Part shown: piece after piece, positions 1-6,849 of the stretch
Layout: each line of letters begins with the position of its first letter
Numbering within the stretch: position 1 is the first letter of the stretch
Assembly: GCA_910587465.1 (NCBI GenBank)
Contig: CAJUMS010000034.1
Location: 1 to 26,555 of the forward strand
Source of the DNA: an uncultured Oscillospiraceae bacterium
Lineage (GTDB): Bacteria; Bacillota; Clostridia; Oscillospirales; Ruminococcaceae
Length of the DNA: 26,555 bases
Direction of reading: 5' to 3'
The notes under the pieces: model-generated
The model's input: the letters and a program-made list of their open reading frames with translations, nothing else
Told to the model about the DNA's origin: nothing
Databases searched by the model: none
Made by a program: the position numbers and the translations under genes

Positions 1-1820
1 TCGAGGTGCATTTTGCCGCTTTCGATGCGGCTCATATCGAGAACGTCGTTGATAAGGCTGAGCAGATGGCTTCCCGAGGTCGCGATCTTTTTTAGGTATT
101 CCTCAACACGCTCCTTCTGGTCGATATGCGAGATCGCGAGCGACGTGAAACCGACTATTGCGTTCATGGGCGTGCGGATATCGTGCGACATATTTGAAAG
201 GAACACACTCTTCGCCTTGTTTGCGCGGTTCGCCTGCATCAGAGCATCCTCAAGAAGCTCTTTTTTCTCCATTTCTGCGCGTATTTCGTCGTCGACGCTG
301 CGGAAGCCGAGCACTATGCTCTTTCCGTCCGAAGACCACTCTCCCGCACGTACCGCCTTCATCTGGAAGTAGCGCAGGGTGTTTCCGCACATGGTGCGGT
401 AGTTGATGTGAAACGCCTCCTTTTCGGAAAGCTCCTTGATGAGGTTCTCGCGTGAGAGCGCGTTCCTCAGCAGTTCCTTGTCCTCGTTAAGAACACATTC
501 GCCGATATACTTATCTATACACAGCGTAAAATCGAGATTGCCGCTGAATATGCGGCTCAATACATGATACTCGCAGTCGTGCGCACGCAGTGCGTGACCT
601 ATACCCGTATCTATATTAAAGAAGCAGATAAGGTTATAATCCACGCCGAGCGCCTGAACAAGCTCCGCCTGTTTGCGCTCGAATTCGCGCTCGCGGTTCT
701 TCTGCTCGGTGATATCGAGCAAAAAGCGCTGATAGAACAGCTCGCCGTTTGCCTTGAGTATCTTGACGTTGCCCATAATGTGCAGGATTTCGCCGTTTGT
801 GTGTCGGACGCCGTATTCGACGCCTATGCTGTCACCCTCGTCCTTGAGGGTCATAATACGCTCGCGGAGCCGTGCCTTATCCTCTTCAAGGACGGAATCC
901 GCGACCATATCAAAGCCGCTTGCCGCAAGCTCGTCACGCGACTTGTAGCCGAGAATTTTCAGCGCCGCGTTGTTCACACTGATTATTCGCTTTCCGTCGA
1001 GCGAATGGCAGAGAACTCCGCAGTCGATAGAGGTGAACACCTTTTCGAGCGAGGCGTTCTTTTTGATTATCTCCGCCTCGTATGCGCGCTCTTTGGTAAC
1101 GTCGACGGCAACTCCGACCGTTCCCATAACGGTGCCGTCGATATTGTACAGCGGAGATTTATAGGTGGTGAGCAGCTTTTCGCCGTCTCCCGTTTTTACC
1201 TTCTCCTCGGAAATGCAGGTCTGCTTGGTCTCCATAACGATACGCTCGGATTCGATGCAGGCGGGGTCGTCATCTTCCACATCCCATATGTACGCGTGGC
1301 GCTGTCCCTCTACTTGGTCCTTGGTTTTGTTGACCGTCTCGCAGAAGCTGTCGTTTACCTTTTCGTGAACGCCGTCCTTTGTCTTGAACCAAACCAAAAT
1401 AGGTATATTGTTGATAGTCGCGTCAAGGTACTGCCGCGTCTGCCAGGAGTCCAATTCGTACCTGTAACGTTTCTGCCAGTGTATGAAACGGTAATTTATC
1501 TCGCCCTCCAACATCGGCAGCGTCCATACGTCATTGATGAACGACAGATCGCTCGCAAAAATATCCGCGTTTTTATCGGCGAGTAAGATCAGCTCCGCGT
1601 CATGCTTCTTACTTGCGAACGTGCTTTTCAGCTCCTCAACGGAGGAGTAGTCGGAATAATCCGCGAAGATGACGTTTGCTGCCGCGACTTCAGCGGGATC
1701 CGGCTTTTCGCTCTCGATAAATTCATATGTAAAATTATCGGGCGGGGCGAACCCCTTTACAATAGTATATATTTTGGAGCGTCTGCCTGTAAAATAAAAT
1801 CGTATTCGACAATGGTACAT
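1..1820 (-). CDS. Multi-PAS sensor histidine kinase, 3' end outside the window
   Basis: Reading the minus strand from ATG 1820-1818 gives 606 open codons running off the window edge. Residues 1-125 resemble a degenerate receiver domain: a possible Asp54 in VIFAD and WTLPM where Lys-Pro is expected, with no N-terminal acidic pair. Residues 130-245 and 255-375 look like two PAS/PAC sensor domains (LDATINNIP, then DGTVMGTVGVAVDVTKE; and LDGKRIISVNNAALKILGY). Residues 380-510 are probably a third PAS-like fold. A short coiled linker leads to the DHp phosphoacceptor box LSNMSHDIRTPMNAI with His546, then NDVLDMSRIESGKM. The ATPase domain and any C-terminal receiver lie beyond base 1. Start choice: GAGAGG lies 8 nt upstream and a perfect promoter further up. 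The ligand is unknown; no membrane segment is visible, so it probably senses in the cytoplasm. It is a two-component kinase, possibly a hybrid. Confidence 0.93.
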   Translation of the reverse strand, partial: MYHCRIRFYFTGRRSKIYTIVKGFAPPDNFTYEFIESEKPDPAEVAAANVIFADYSDYSSVEELKSTFASKKHDAELILLADKNADIFASDLSFINDVWTLPMLEGEINYRFIHWQKRYRYELDSWQTRQYLDATINNIPILVWFKTKDGVHEKVNDSFCETVNKTKDQVEGQRHAYIWDVEDDDPACIESERIVMETKQTCISEEKVKTGDGEKLLTTYKSPLYNIDGTVMGTVGVAVDVTKERAYEAEIIKKNASLEKVFTSIDCGVLCHSLDGKRIISVNNAALKILGYKSRDELAASGFDMVADSVLEEDKARLRERIMTLKDEGDSIGVEYGVRHTNGEILHIMGNVKILKANGELFYQRFLLDITEQKNREREFERKQAELVQALGVDYNLICFFNIDTGIGHALRAHDCEYHVLSRIFSGNLDFTLCIDKYIGECVLNEDKELLRNALSRENLIKELSEKEAFHINYRTMCGNTLRYFQMKAVRAGEWSSDGKSIVLGFRSVDDEIRAEMEKKELLEDALMQANRANKAKSVFLSNMSHDIRTPMNAIVGFTSLAISHIDQKERVEEYLKKIATSGSHLLSLINDVLDMSRIESGKMHL

Positions 1821-1887
1821 GATGAAAACCTCTCAATAAATACACAAAATCCTTTATAATTAAGGTGTTGCATAATAATATATTATA

Positions 1888-1916
1888 ATTATAGCACTTT
1901 GGGAAAAATATGTCAA
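1888..1916 (-). promoter_or_regulatory. Sigma-A promoter of the histidine kinase gene
   Basis: On the minus strand, TTGACA (1916-1911), a 17-bp spacer and TATAAT (1893-1888) match the consensus at every position. Transcription would begin near 1881, giving a leader of about 60 nt before the ATG at 1820. Confidence 0.85.
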
Positions 1917-2159
1917 CCCCGTTTAAGTGGAAATGCACAAAAAACAGAGATAATGCCGAGAAATTTATGTAACAAATTTTCCTCTGTGTTAAAAATTTGT
2001 TAAAAATCAACGAAGCAAAATTTAAATCTTTAGAAAACTTTGTAAAAAGTGCGGTGAAACTCTAGTTTTTTTTACCTGAAATTGCTTCAAAAATACCCGA
2101 AAAAAGCTTTGTTTTTAAAGAAAAAGGGAAAAAATTTTTTAAAAAAATACAAAACGCAC
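1917..2159. other. AT-rich intergenic region between divergent promoters
   Basis: Between the two divergent promoters this stretch is very AT-rich, with A and T runs around 2065-2155. I see no credible coding frame, RNA gene or strong hairpin. The A/T runs upstream of the 2160 promoter could act as an UP-element or as intrinsically bent DNA, which is inference from composition only. Confidence 0.5.
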
Positions 2160-2188
2160 TTGACAAATTTATTTGTTTGGGCTATAAT
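2160..2188 (+). promoter_or_regulatory. Sigma-A promoter of the surface protein gene
   Basis: TTGACA (2160-2165), 17-bp spacer, TATAAT (2183-2188): a full consensus match, preceded by A/T-rich tracts. The predicted start near 2194-2196 coincides with the first base of a hairpin (2194-2212). Confidence 0.88.
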
Positions 2189-2193
2189 GTAAA

Positions 2194-2365
2194 CAGACCG
2201 AAACAAGGTCTGCATACATAGCTCCGAATTTGCAGAGTAAAGGGGGGACTGTGGTCATTACAGCGGCGGCTTTAACTCGTTGGTTGCCGTTTGATGGCAG
2301 TCTTTCTGCGAATGATAGAGTTGATTAAACGAGTAGTAAATTTTGAACATTGGAGGAAATTTAGA
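2194..2365 (+). promoter_or_regulatory. Structured 5' leader of the surface protein mRNA
   Basis: About 170 untranslated nt separate the predicted transcription start from the ATG. The leader opens with a hairpin, CAGACC (2194-2199) with GGTCTG (2207-2212), loop of 7. Further stems: CTGT/ACAG (2249-2252 / 2260-2263), ACTCGTT/AACGAGT (2275-2281 / 2328-2334), and inside the latter two competing small stems, TGCC/GGCA (2285-2288 / 2296-2299) and GCAG/CTGC (2297-2300 / 2306-2309). The ribosome site GGAGG at 2352-2356 is left free. It matches no riboswitch I recognise; a 5' hairpin at the cap position is a known mRNA-stabilising arrangement. Confidence 0.55.
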
Positions 2366-4045
2366 ATGTTAAAGAAAATTTTGGCAGCTTCCACTGCCGG
2401 TGTTCTCGCTCTGACAGCTCTGGCTTCCACTGCCATGGCTGCTGATGACAACACTATCGTTTTTGAGAATGTTGTTGAGAACGAGACAGTAACCCTTGAG
2501 TTGACCAATGAGTTGACCGCGGACAATATTAAGTCTCTTCTCGGCAATGCCTCTACAGCAGATGTTGCTGATGGCTGGGATGACAGCAAGAATTCTTACA
2601 GCAACATCGTTCTTTCCGCTTGGATTAAGGAGATCAGCGGCAATACCGCTGCAACCGGTGTTCAGGGCGTAGGTAAGGACGGTAAGGCTACCGGTGTATG
2701 GTACAACTTCAACAGCTCCAAGAAGGATATCACCTTTGGCGGTGCTACTGTTGATGTTAAGCTTCAGGGCTCGATGAAAGAGTACGTTGTAATCCGTGCT
2801 GGTTCAACTGTTCCTGCAGACGCACCTGCTTCTTCCGGTCTTACCCCCGGTGCTACTCTTGAGGCTGATACTCTGTTGCCGAAGGGCACAAAGGGCGGCG
2901 CTGCAGGTTTCAATACTGCGTTTACCGCTGCTGATGCTGCTAACGGTGTGAAGGGAAATCAGGCTAAGGACTGGACTAAGGAGCTGACTATTGCTAAGGA
3001 CACAGCTTGGCTGGATAGTAAGATTTCCGCTACCGTTAACGGCTTTGCTACTTCTCCTGTTGCTGCGAACGCTTCTTTCGGCGCTTCCGCTACCAATCAG
3101 CTGCAGAGCATTGACTACGGTAAGTCCAGCGTAAAGATGAGTTTCACCGTAAGCATGCCCGCTGATATGTTCAGAGGTATGGTTACAAAGATTTCCGGCA
3201 ACACTTGGGATTGGTCCGGTGCTACATGGAATTCTGCTCTGATTAATGAGATACTTAATTCTCAGGCTGGTAAGGATACCATCAACAACTACTTCGGTAT
3301 CGTTGGTGAGTCCGGTACTGTTTCCGGCGGTACTTTCACTAGCAAGGGTGGCGTAAGCTCCAACAACCAGACTAAGGTTACAAAGGCTGACTATGAGACT
3401 ACTTCCAGCAAGAAGGCTCTTCCTAACTGGGGTAAGGCTACAATTGGTCTTGGTATCAACGCAACTCCTACCAGACTTAAGAACCTGAACAACGGTGGTA
3501 CTATCACATTTGAGTTCAACAAGGATATGTGGAACGGTGTATTTGCTGATGTAGAGGTTATCTTCCGTGCAGCTAGCGGTCAGGTTAAGTATCCGCTTGC
3601 AACCGATTACAAGTGGTCTGAGGATGGCAAGTCCATTTCTGTTCCGCTGCCCGCAGGTCTTACTTACAATGAGCAGCTCAACTCTTTCAACTCCTTCAGC
3701 ATGGAGTATAAGGTTGGTGTAACACACAGCGGTGACTTGGTTGACCTTGGAAACGGTGACAATATCGGTCAGTGGTGGGGCAACAATCCTACTTTCTGGG
3801 ATGCTAATGTTACAAAGATTACTATCTCTGCTAACAAGGAAGCTCCTAAGCCCGATGATAGCAACTCTGGCGGTCTTGTAAGCAGCGATTCTACCAGCAC
3901 TTCTACTCCTTCCAGCTCTTCTAACACCAACAGCGGCAGCAACGACGGTGAGAAGAACCCTGGTACCGGTGTAGCAGTAGCAGTAGCTCCTGTAGTACTG
4001 GCAGCAGCTGGCGCAGCAGTAGTTATCTCCAAGAAGAGAAAGTAA
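2366..4045 (+). CDS. Secreted, sortase-anchored surface protein of unknown function
   Basis: 559 aa. Residues 1-25 are a Sec signal peptide (two Lys, a hydrophobic core, cleavage after STAMA). The mature part is rich in Asn, Thr, Ser and Gly and looks like beta-strand-rich extracellular domains. The short phrase ISGNT occurs twice, in otherwise unlike contexts. A Ser/Thr-rich wall-spanning stretch (roughly residues 495-530) leads to a sorting signal: NPGTG, a hydrophobic Ala/Val helix and the tail KKRK. The NPGTG pentad is a variant of the LPXTG family, so covalent anchoring by a sortase is likely but inferred. Start choice: GGAGG sits 9 nt before ATG 2366; an in-frame upstream TTG at 2291 lacks a site and would bury the signal peptide. 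Codons favour GCT, GGT and AAG far more than neighbouring genes, and the promoter is perfect, so this is probably one of the most abundant proteins of the cell. I do not recognise the family; an adhesin, S-layer-like coat or glycan-binding role are all possible. Confidence 0.9.
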   Translation: MLKKILAASTAGVLALTALASTAMAADDNTIVFENVVENETVTLELTNELTADNIKSLLGNASTADVADGWDDSKNSYSNIVLSAWIKEISGNTAATGVQGVGKDGKATGVWYNFNSSKKDITFGGATVDVKLQGSMKEYVVIRAGSTVPADAPASSGLTPGATLEADTLLPKGTKGGAAGFNTAFTAADAANGVKGNQAKDWTKELTIAKDTAWLDSKISATVNGFATSPVAANASFGASATNQLQSIDYGKSSVKMSFTVSMPADMFRGMVTKISGNTWDWSGATWNSALINEILNSQAGKDTINNYFGIVGESGTVSGGTFTSKGGVSSNNQTKVTKADYETTSSKKALPNWGKATIGLGINATPTRLKNLNNGGTITFEFNKDMWNGVFADVEVIFRAASGQVKYPLATDYKWSEDGKSISVPLPAGLTYNEQLNSFNSFSMEYKVGVTHSGDLVDLGNGDNIGQWWGNNPTFWDANVTKITISANKEAPKPDDSNSGGLVSSDSTSTSTPSSSSNTNSGSNDGEKNPGTGVAVAVAPVVLAAAGAAVVISKKRK

Positions 4046-4101
4046 TTGCTGACAAAGCGAATCGGCTTATTGAGCCTAAATTGTTCTAACGAATAATTTT
4101 G

Positions 4102-4128
4102 ACCCACCGCGAAAGCGGTGGGTTTTTT
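4102..4128 (+). terminator. Rho-independent terminator of the surface protein gene
   Basis: Perfect 9-bp stem ACCCACCGC / GCGGTGGGT with a GAAA tetraloop, ending in a run of six T. It lies about 55 nt after the stop codon. Confidence 0.95.
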
Positions 4129-4154
4129 CGTGTTTGTAAAAAACAATAAAAACA

Positions 4155-4186
4155 GTGCGGAGAGAAGAACTCTCCGCACATTTTTT
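4155..4186. terminator. Bidirectional terminator between surface protein gene and gdhA
   Basis: Perfect 10-bp stem GTGCGGAGAG / CTCTCCGCAC with a 5-nt loop. On the plus strand it is followed by A and six T; on the minus strand by T-rich sequence (TGTTTTTATTG). It terminates gdhA and backs up the preceding terminator for the convergent gene. Confidence 0.9.
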
Positions 4187-4206
4187 ATTTAATCGGATAG
4201 TCTATA

Positions 4207-5559
4207 TTAAACTACGCCCTGTGCTTTCATTGCCTCGGCAACCTTGAGGAAGCCCGCGATATTCGCGCCTGCCATATAGTTTCCGGGCATTCCGTACTCC
4301 TTGGAAGCGCTATCACACTGCTTGAATATCTCAATCATGATGTTGTGGAGCTTAGCGTCAACCTCCTCGAACGTCCAGCTGTAACGCATGGAGTTCTGGC
4401 TCATCTCGAGACCGGAGGTAGCTACGCCGCCGGCGTTCGCCGCCTTGGCGGGACCGTACAGCATCTTGTTCGCGAAGTAAACCTCAATAGCCTCTGGAGT
4501 GGACGGCATATTCGCACCCTCCGCAACAGCGTAGCAGCCGTTCTTCGCAAGAGCCTCAGCACTTTCCTTGTCGATCTCGTTCTGTGTAGCACAGGGAAGA
4601 GCGATATCGCACTTGATAGTCCAAATACCCTTGCAGCCTTCGGTAAATGTCGCGTTCTTGTGGGAGGTTCTGGAAACGTATTCCTTGATACGTCCGCGCT
4701 CGACCTCCTTGATCTGCTTAACAACGTCAAGCTCGATACCGTCTGGATCGTAAATGTAACCGTTGGAGTCGGATAAAGCAACTACCTTGCCGCCCAGCTC
4801 GGTAGCTTTCTTGGTCGCGTAAATTGCAACGTTGCCCGAACCGGAGATAACGACGGTCTGATCCTTGAAGCTCTTGCCGTTCGCCTTGAGCATTTCGTCG
4901 GTGAAGTAGCACAAACCGAAGCCGGTGGCCTCGGTTCTCGTCAGCGAGCCGCCGTAGGTCAAGCCCTTACCGGTGAGCACGCCCGTGAATTCGTTCTTGA
5001 TACGCTTGTACTGACCGAACATATAGCCGATCTCGCGTCCGCCCGTACCGATATCGCCCGCGGGAACGTCGCAGTCGGGACCGATATGTCTGCACAGCTC
5101 GGTCATGAAGCTCTGGCAAAAACGCATAACCTCGCCGTCGCTCTTGCCCTTGGGATCGAAGTCCGAACCGCCCTTAGCGCCGCCCATGGGGAGCGTGGTC
5201 AGCGAGTTCTTGAAGATCTGCTCGAAACCGAGGAACTTGATGATACCCATATAAACGGAGGGATGCAGTCTGATACCGCCCTTGTAAGGACCGATCGCGG
5301 AATTGAACTGGATACGGAAGCCGCGGTTTACCTGAACCTTGCCCTTGTCGTCAACCCACGGAACGCGAAATACAATCTGTCTTTCAGGCTCGACGATACG
5401 ATCAAAAACGCCTGCCTCAACGAGATCGGGGCGCTTTTCAACTACGGGTTGGAGCGTCTCGAACACCTCGGTCACTGCCTGAATAAACTCGGGCTCGCCG
5501 GGGTTTCTTTTCTTAACTGTTTCCAGCAGATCTGCCAGATATTGATTTTTTAACGCCAT
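4207..5559 (-). CDS. gdhA: NADP-type glutamate dehydrogenase
   Basis: 450 aa, the normal length of the hexameric bacterial enzyme. It interconverts 2-oxoglutarate plus ammonium and glutamate in the cytosol, joining nitrogen assimilation to central carbon. Substrate-domain signatures are intact: PYKGGIRLHP (Lys93), EQIFKNSLT (Lys117), PMGGAKGGSDFDPKGKSD with catalytic Lys129, and VPAGD (Asp169). The Rossmann domain has SGSGNVA, and the next strand ends SDSNG, as in NADP(H)-using relatives, so an assimilatory role is favoured (inference from family knowledge). Start: GAGGAGG lies 9 nt upstream of ATG 5559. The gene is monocistronic, closed by the terminator at 4155-4179. Its promoter sits inside a perfect 18-bp inverted repeat, suggesting specific transcriptional control. 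Confidence 0.97.
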   Translation of the reverse strand: MALKNQYLADLLETVKKRNPGEPEFIQAVTEVFETLQPVVEKRPDLVEAGVFDRIVEPERQIVFRVPWVDDKGKVQVNRGFRIQFNSAIGPYKGGIRLHPSVYMGIIKFLGFEQIFKNSLTTLPMGGAKGGSDFDPKGKSDGEVMRFCQSFMTELCRHIGPDCDVPAGDIGTGGREIGYMFGQYKRIKNEFTGVLTGKGLTYGGSLTRTEATGFGLCYFTDEMLKANGKSFKDQTVVISGSGNVAIYATKKATELGGKVVALSDSNGYIYDPDGIELDVVKQIKEVERGRIKEYVSRTSHKNATFTEGCKGIWTIKCDIALPCATQNEIDKESAEALAKNGCYAVAEGANMPSTPEAIEVYFANKMLYGPAKAANAGGVATSGLEMSQNSMRYSWTFEEVDAKLHNIMIEIFKQCDSASKEYGMPGNYMAGANIAGFLKVAEAMKAQGVV

Positions 5560-5597
5560 TGTTAAAAATCCTCCTCAAATATTAAATTCATAAGCAA

Positions 5598-5640
5598 AAA
5601 ATTACCTACACTATTATTATACAATAGTGTAGGTAATTTT
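5598..5640. repeat. Perfect 18-bp inverted repeat over the gdhA promoter, probable operator
   Basis: Left arm 5598-5615 and right arm 5623-5640 are exact reverse complements (core ATTACCTACACTATT), separated by 7 nt that hold the -10 box. One arm fills the -35/-10 spacer, the other covers roughly -5 to +12. Because transcription starts inside the second arm, the full hairpin cannot form in gdhA mRNA, so a DNA-binding site for a dimeric regulator is the best reading. It does not fit a TnrA-type or full CodY box as I know them; the regulator is unknown. Confidence 0.7.
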
Positions 5641-5644
5641 GCAA
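5616..5644 (-). promoter_or_regulatory. gdhA promoter
   Basis: On the minus strand TTGCAA (5644-5639), a 17-bp spacer and a perfect TATAAT (5621-5616). The start would fall near 5609, giving a leader of about 50 nt. The -10 box occupies the loop of the inverted repeat 5598-5640. Confidence 0.8.
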
Positions 5645-5935
5645 GAAAAATTTTTGTAATTTTCAAGACGCCTTGCAAATTTTGGTGTATTTTCATAATT
5701 TATTGTCGATATTTTATTGATTTTTAACAGAAAACCGCGATTATTTGCATAGTGAAATGCAACACCAATTTTTTTTTGCTGCACTTTTGAGTGCGAAAAT
5801 CTTTTAAATATTTCATCTCGGACAAGTTAAGTGATTAATTATCGTTGTTCAAACTGCACAAAATGAATACCTCCCGAATTTGGCTTAACAAAGCTGTTTG
5901 TTATTTTATGGAAGCAAATTGGGAATTACAGGAAA
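5645..5935. other. AT-rich intergenic region between gdhA promoter and XRE gene
   Basis: No credible gene. Small perfect inverted repeats occur: TTGCAT/ATGCAA near 5745-5765, GCACT/AGTGC at 5781-5785 and 5790-5794, and TAACAAA/TTTGTTA at 5886-5892 and 5897-5903. None has the T-run needed to be a convincing terminator for the XRE gene that reads into this region. Confidence 0.4.
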
Positions 5936-6253
5936 TTATTTTTTTGTCAGCATTTCTGCTAATTTGAAGATAATTTCCTGCTGTTCAGCGTCAAGTGAAC
6001 GCAGATTTGAGAGCAGTTCGCGCTCGTCGTTGGACAGGGGGATTTTTTCGGGGGAGCTGTCACAGCCGAGAAGATAGTCGGTCGTTACTCCGAAGAACTC
6101 CGCTATACGCACAATTTGCAGCATATCGGGCATTCTATCATTATTTACATATCCGCTAAGTGTGGATTTACCTATGTTCAGCAAAGGTGCCAAATCCTTT
6201 TGCTTAATTTCCCGACGTTCAATCAAGTATCTAAGACGATCACCAAAAGTCAT
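5936..6253 (-). CDS. XRE-family transcriptional regulator
   Basis: 105 aa. Residues 4-60 form a Cro/CI-type helix-turn-helix (RLRYLIERREIKQKDLAPLL, then IGKSTLSGYVNNDRMPD, then LQIVRIAEFFGVTTDYLLG), followed by a short helical tail probably for dimer formation. AAAGGAGA lies 8 nt before ATG 6253. A -10 box TATAAT is present on the minus strand at 6292-6287 without a good -35. It is divergent from the 94-aa gene at 6403 and shares a 149-bp region containing the inverted repeat 6315-6329, so it probably represses itself and perhaps that neighbour. No phage or toxin gene is adjacent. Confidence 0.88.
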   Translation of the reverse strand: MTFGDRLRYLIERREIKQKDLAPLLNIGKSTLSGYVNNDRMPDMLQIVRIAEFFGVTTDYLLGCDSSPEKIPLSNDERELLSNLRSLDAEQQEIIFKLAEMLTKK

Positions 6254-6314
6254 TTTAAAGGTCTCCTTTTGCGTATTTATGCATTGATTATACGCGTTTT
6301 GAAGATTGTTTTAA

Positions 6315-6329
6315 TATAGAATTTCTATA
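6315..6329. promoter_or_regulatory. Candidate XRE operator, TATAGAA-T-TTCTATA
   Basis: Two perfect 7-bp half sites around one central base lie in the divergent intergenic region, just upstream of both promoters (about -45 to -65 relative to the + strand start; near the -35 region of the XRE gene). Size and spacing suit a Cro/CI-type dimer. Binding is inference. Confidence 0.4.
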
Positions 6330-6344
6330 ATGCGATTTTATATA

Positions 6345-6373
6345 TTGACAATTCCGGCATTGCGGTTTATAAT
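6345..6373 (+). promoter_or_regulatory. Sigma-A promoter of the 94-aa gene
   Basis: TTGACA (6345-6350), 17-bp spacer, TATAAT (6368-6373): full consensus. The leader to the ATG at 6403 is only about 20-25 nt, just enough for the GGAGG at 6392. Confidence 0.85.
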
Positions 6374-6402
6374 ATATATTATAATCATTATGGAGGCTTA
6401 TT

Positions 6403-6687
6403 ATGAATGAGTTTTATCACCCGCCGCTCCCCAATATCGAGGACAGAATTAAAAGGCTCGGCGACCCGAGGGGCAAAACTATGAGGGAGATCGTCAGCGT
6501 GATAGGTTATCCGCAGAGCGAGCTGATGACCGTCTCGTGCGTAGTTGAGGACGAGCCTTTTGTCTGCGGTTGGATAGTCGGCGGCGAGCCTTATGTTTTA
6601 ATGTTCGACATAAATTTTCGCTGCCTCGGCTATGATGAACTTATGAACAATTTTCTTGACGAATTGTCATCTTCTTTGTATTCATAA
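6403..6687 (+). CDS. Small protein of unknown function (94 aa)
   Basis: 94 aa, acidic, no signal peptide or membrane helix, so cytoplasmic. GGAGG is 6 nt before the ATG and the promoter is perfect, so it is a real gene. The order of segments (RIKRLGDPRGKTMREIVSVIG, then YPQSE, then a beta-rich part with CGWIVGGEPYVLMFD and RCLGYDE) recalls the small alpha-beta fold of SmpA/BamE-like domains, in which a helix and a 'G-x-P' turn precede strands; this is a weak structural guess. It stands alone, divergent from an XRE repressor that may control it. No function can be given. Confidence 0.75.
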   Translation: MNEFYHPPLPNIEDRIKRLGDPRGKTMREIVSVIGYPQSELMTVSCVVEDEPFVCGWIVGGEPYVLMFDINFRCLGYDELMNNFLDELSSSLYS

Positions 6688-6726
6688 TCATACCGCCGAT
6701 TTCATATAATTTTCAGGAAATACCGC

Positions 6727-6755
6727 TTGACAAGCCATGTCGAAAGAGGTATAAT
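6727..6755 (+). promoter_or_regulatory. Sigma-A promoter of the M23 peptidase gene
   Basis: TTGACA (6727-6732), 17-bp spacer, TATAAT (6750-6755): full consensus. The start near 6762 leaves a leader of about 88 nt. Confidence 0.86.
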
Positions 6756-6849
6756 AATATTGTATAAGAAGTTTTGCGGGCGAACGCGGGGGGAAATTTG
6801 AAAAATTTGCGTCGCTCGTGTAAAAAACACGATTGGAGAAAGGTGAATT

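Noticed and set aside
564..1586. 340-codon open frame on the plus strand
   Set aside because: The opposite strand encodes an intact PAS/histidine kinase with exact family motifs.
2291..2365. Upstream TTG extension of the surface protein by 25 residues
   Set aside because: No ribosome site, and it would bury the clear signal peptide; GGAGG fits ATG 2366.
2194..2365. Leader as a known riboswitch such as c-di-GMP
   Set aside because: I find none of the conserved core sequences; only generic stems.
2804..3727. 307-codon open frame antisense to the surface protein gene
   Set aside because: Codon-bias shadow with no ribosome site or recognisable protein.
5835..5861. Eight-codon minus-strand ORF after GGGAGG
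   Set aside because: Tiny, TTG start, no sign of selection; most likely chance.
5886..5903. Perfect TAACAAA/TTTGTTA hairpin as terminator of the XRE gene
   Set aside because: No T-run on the minus strand after it and the stem is AT-rich.
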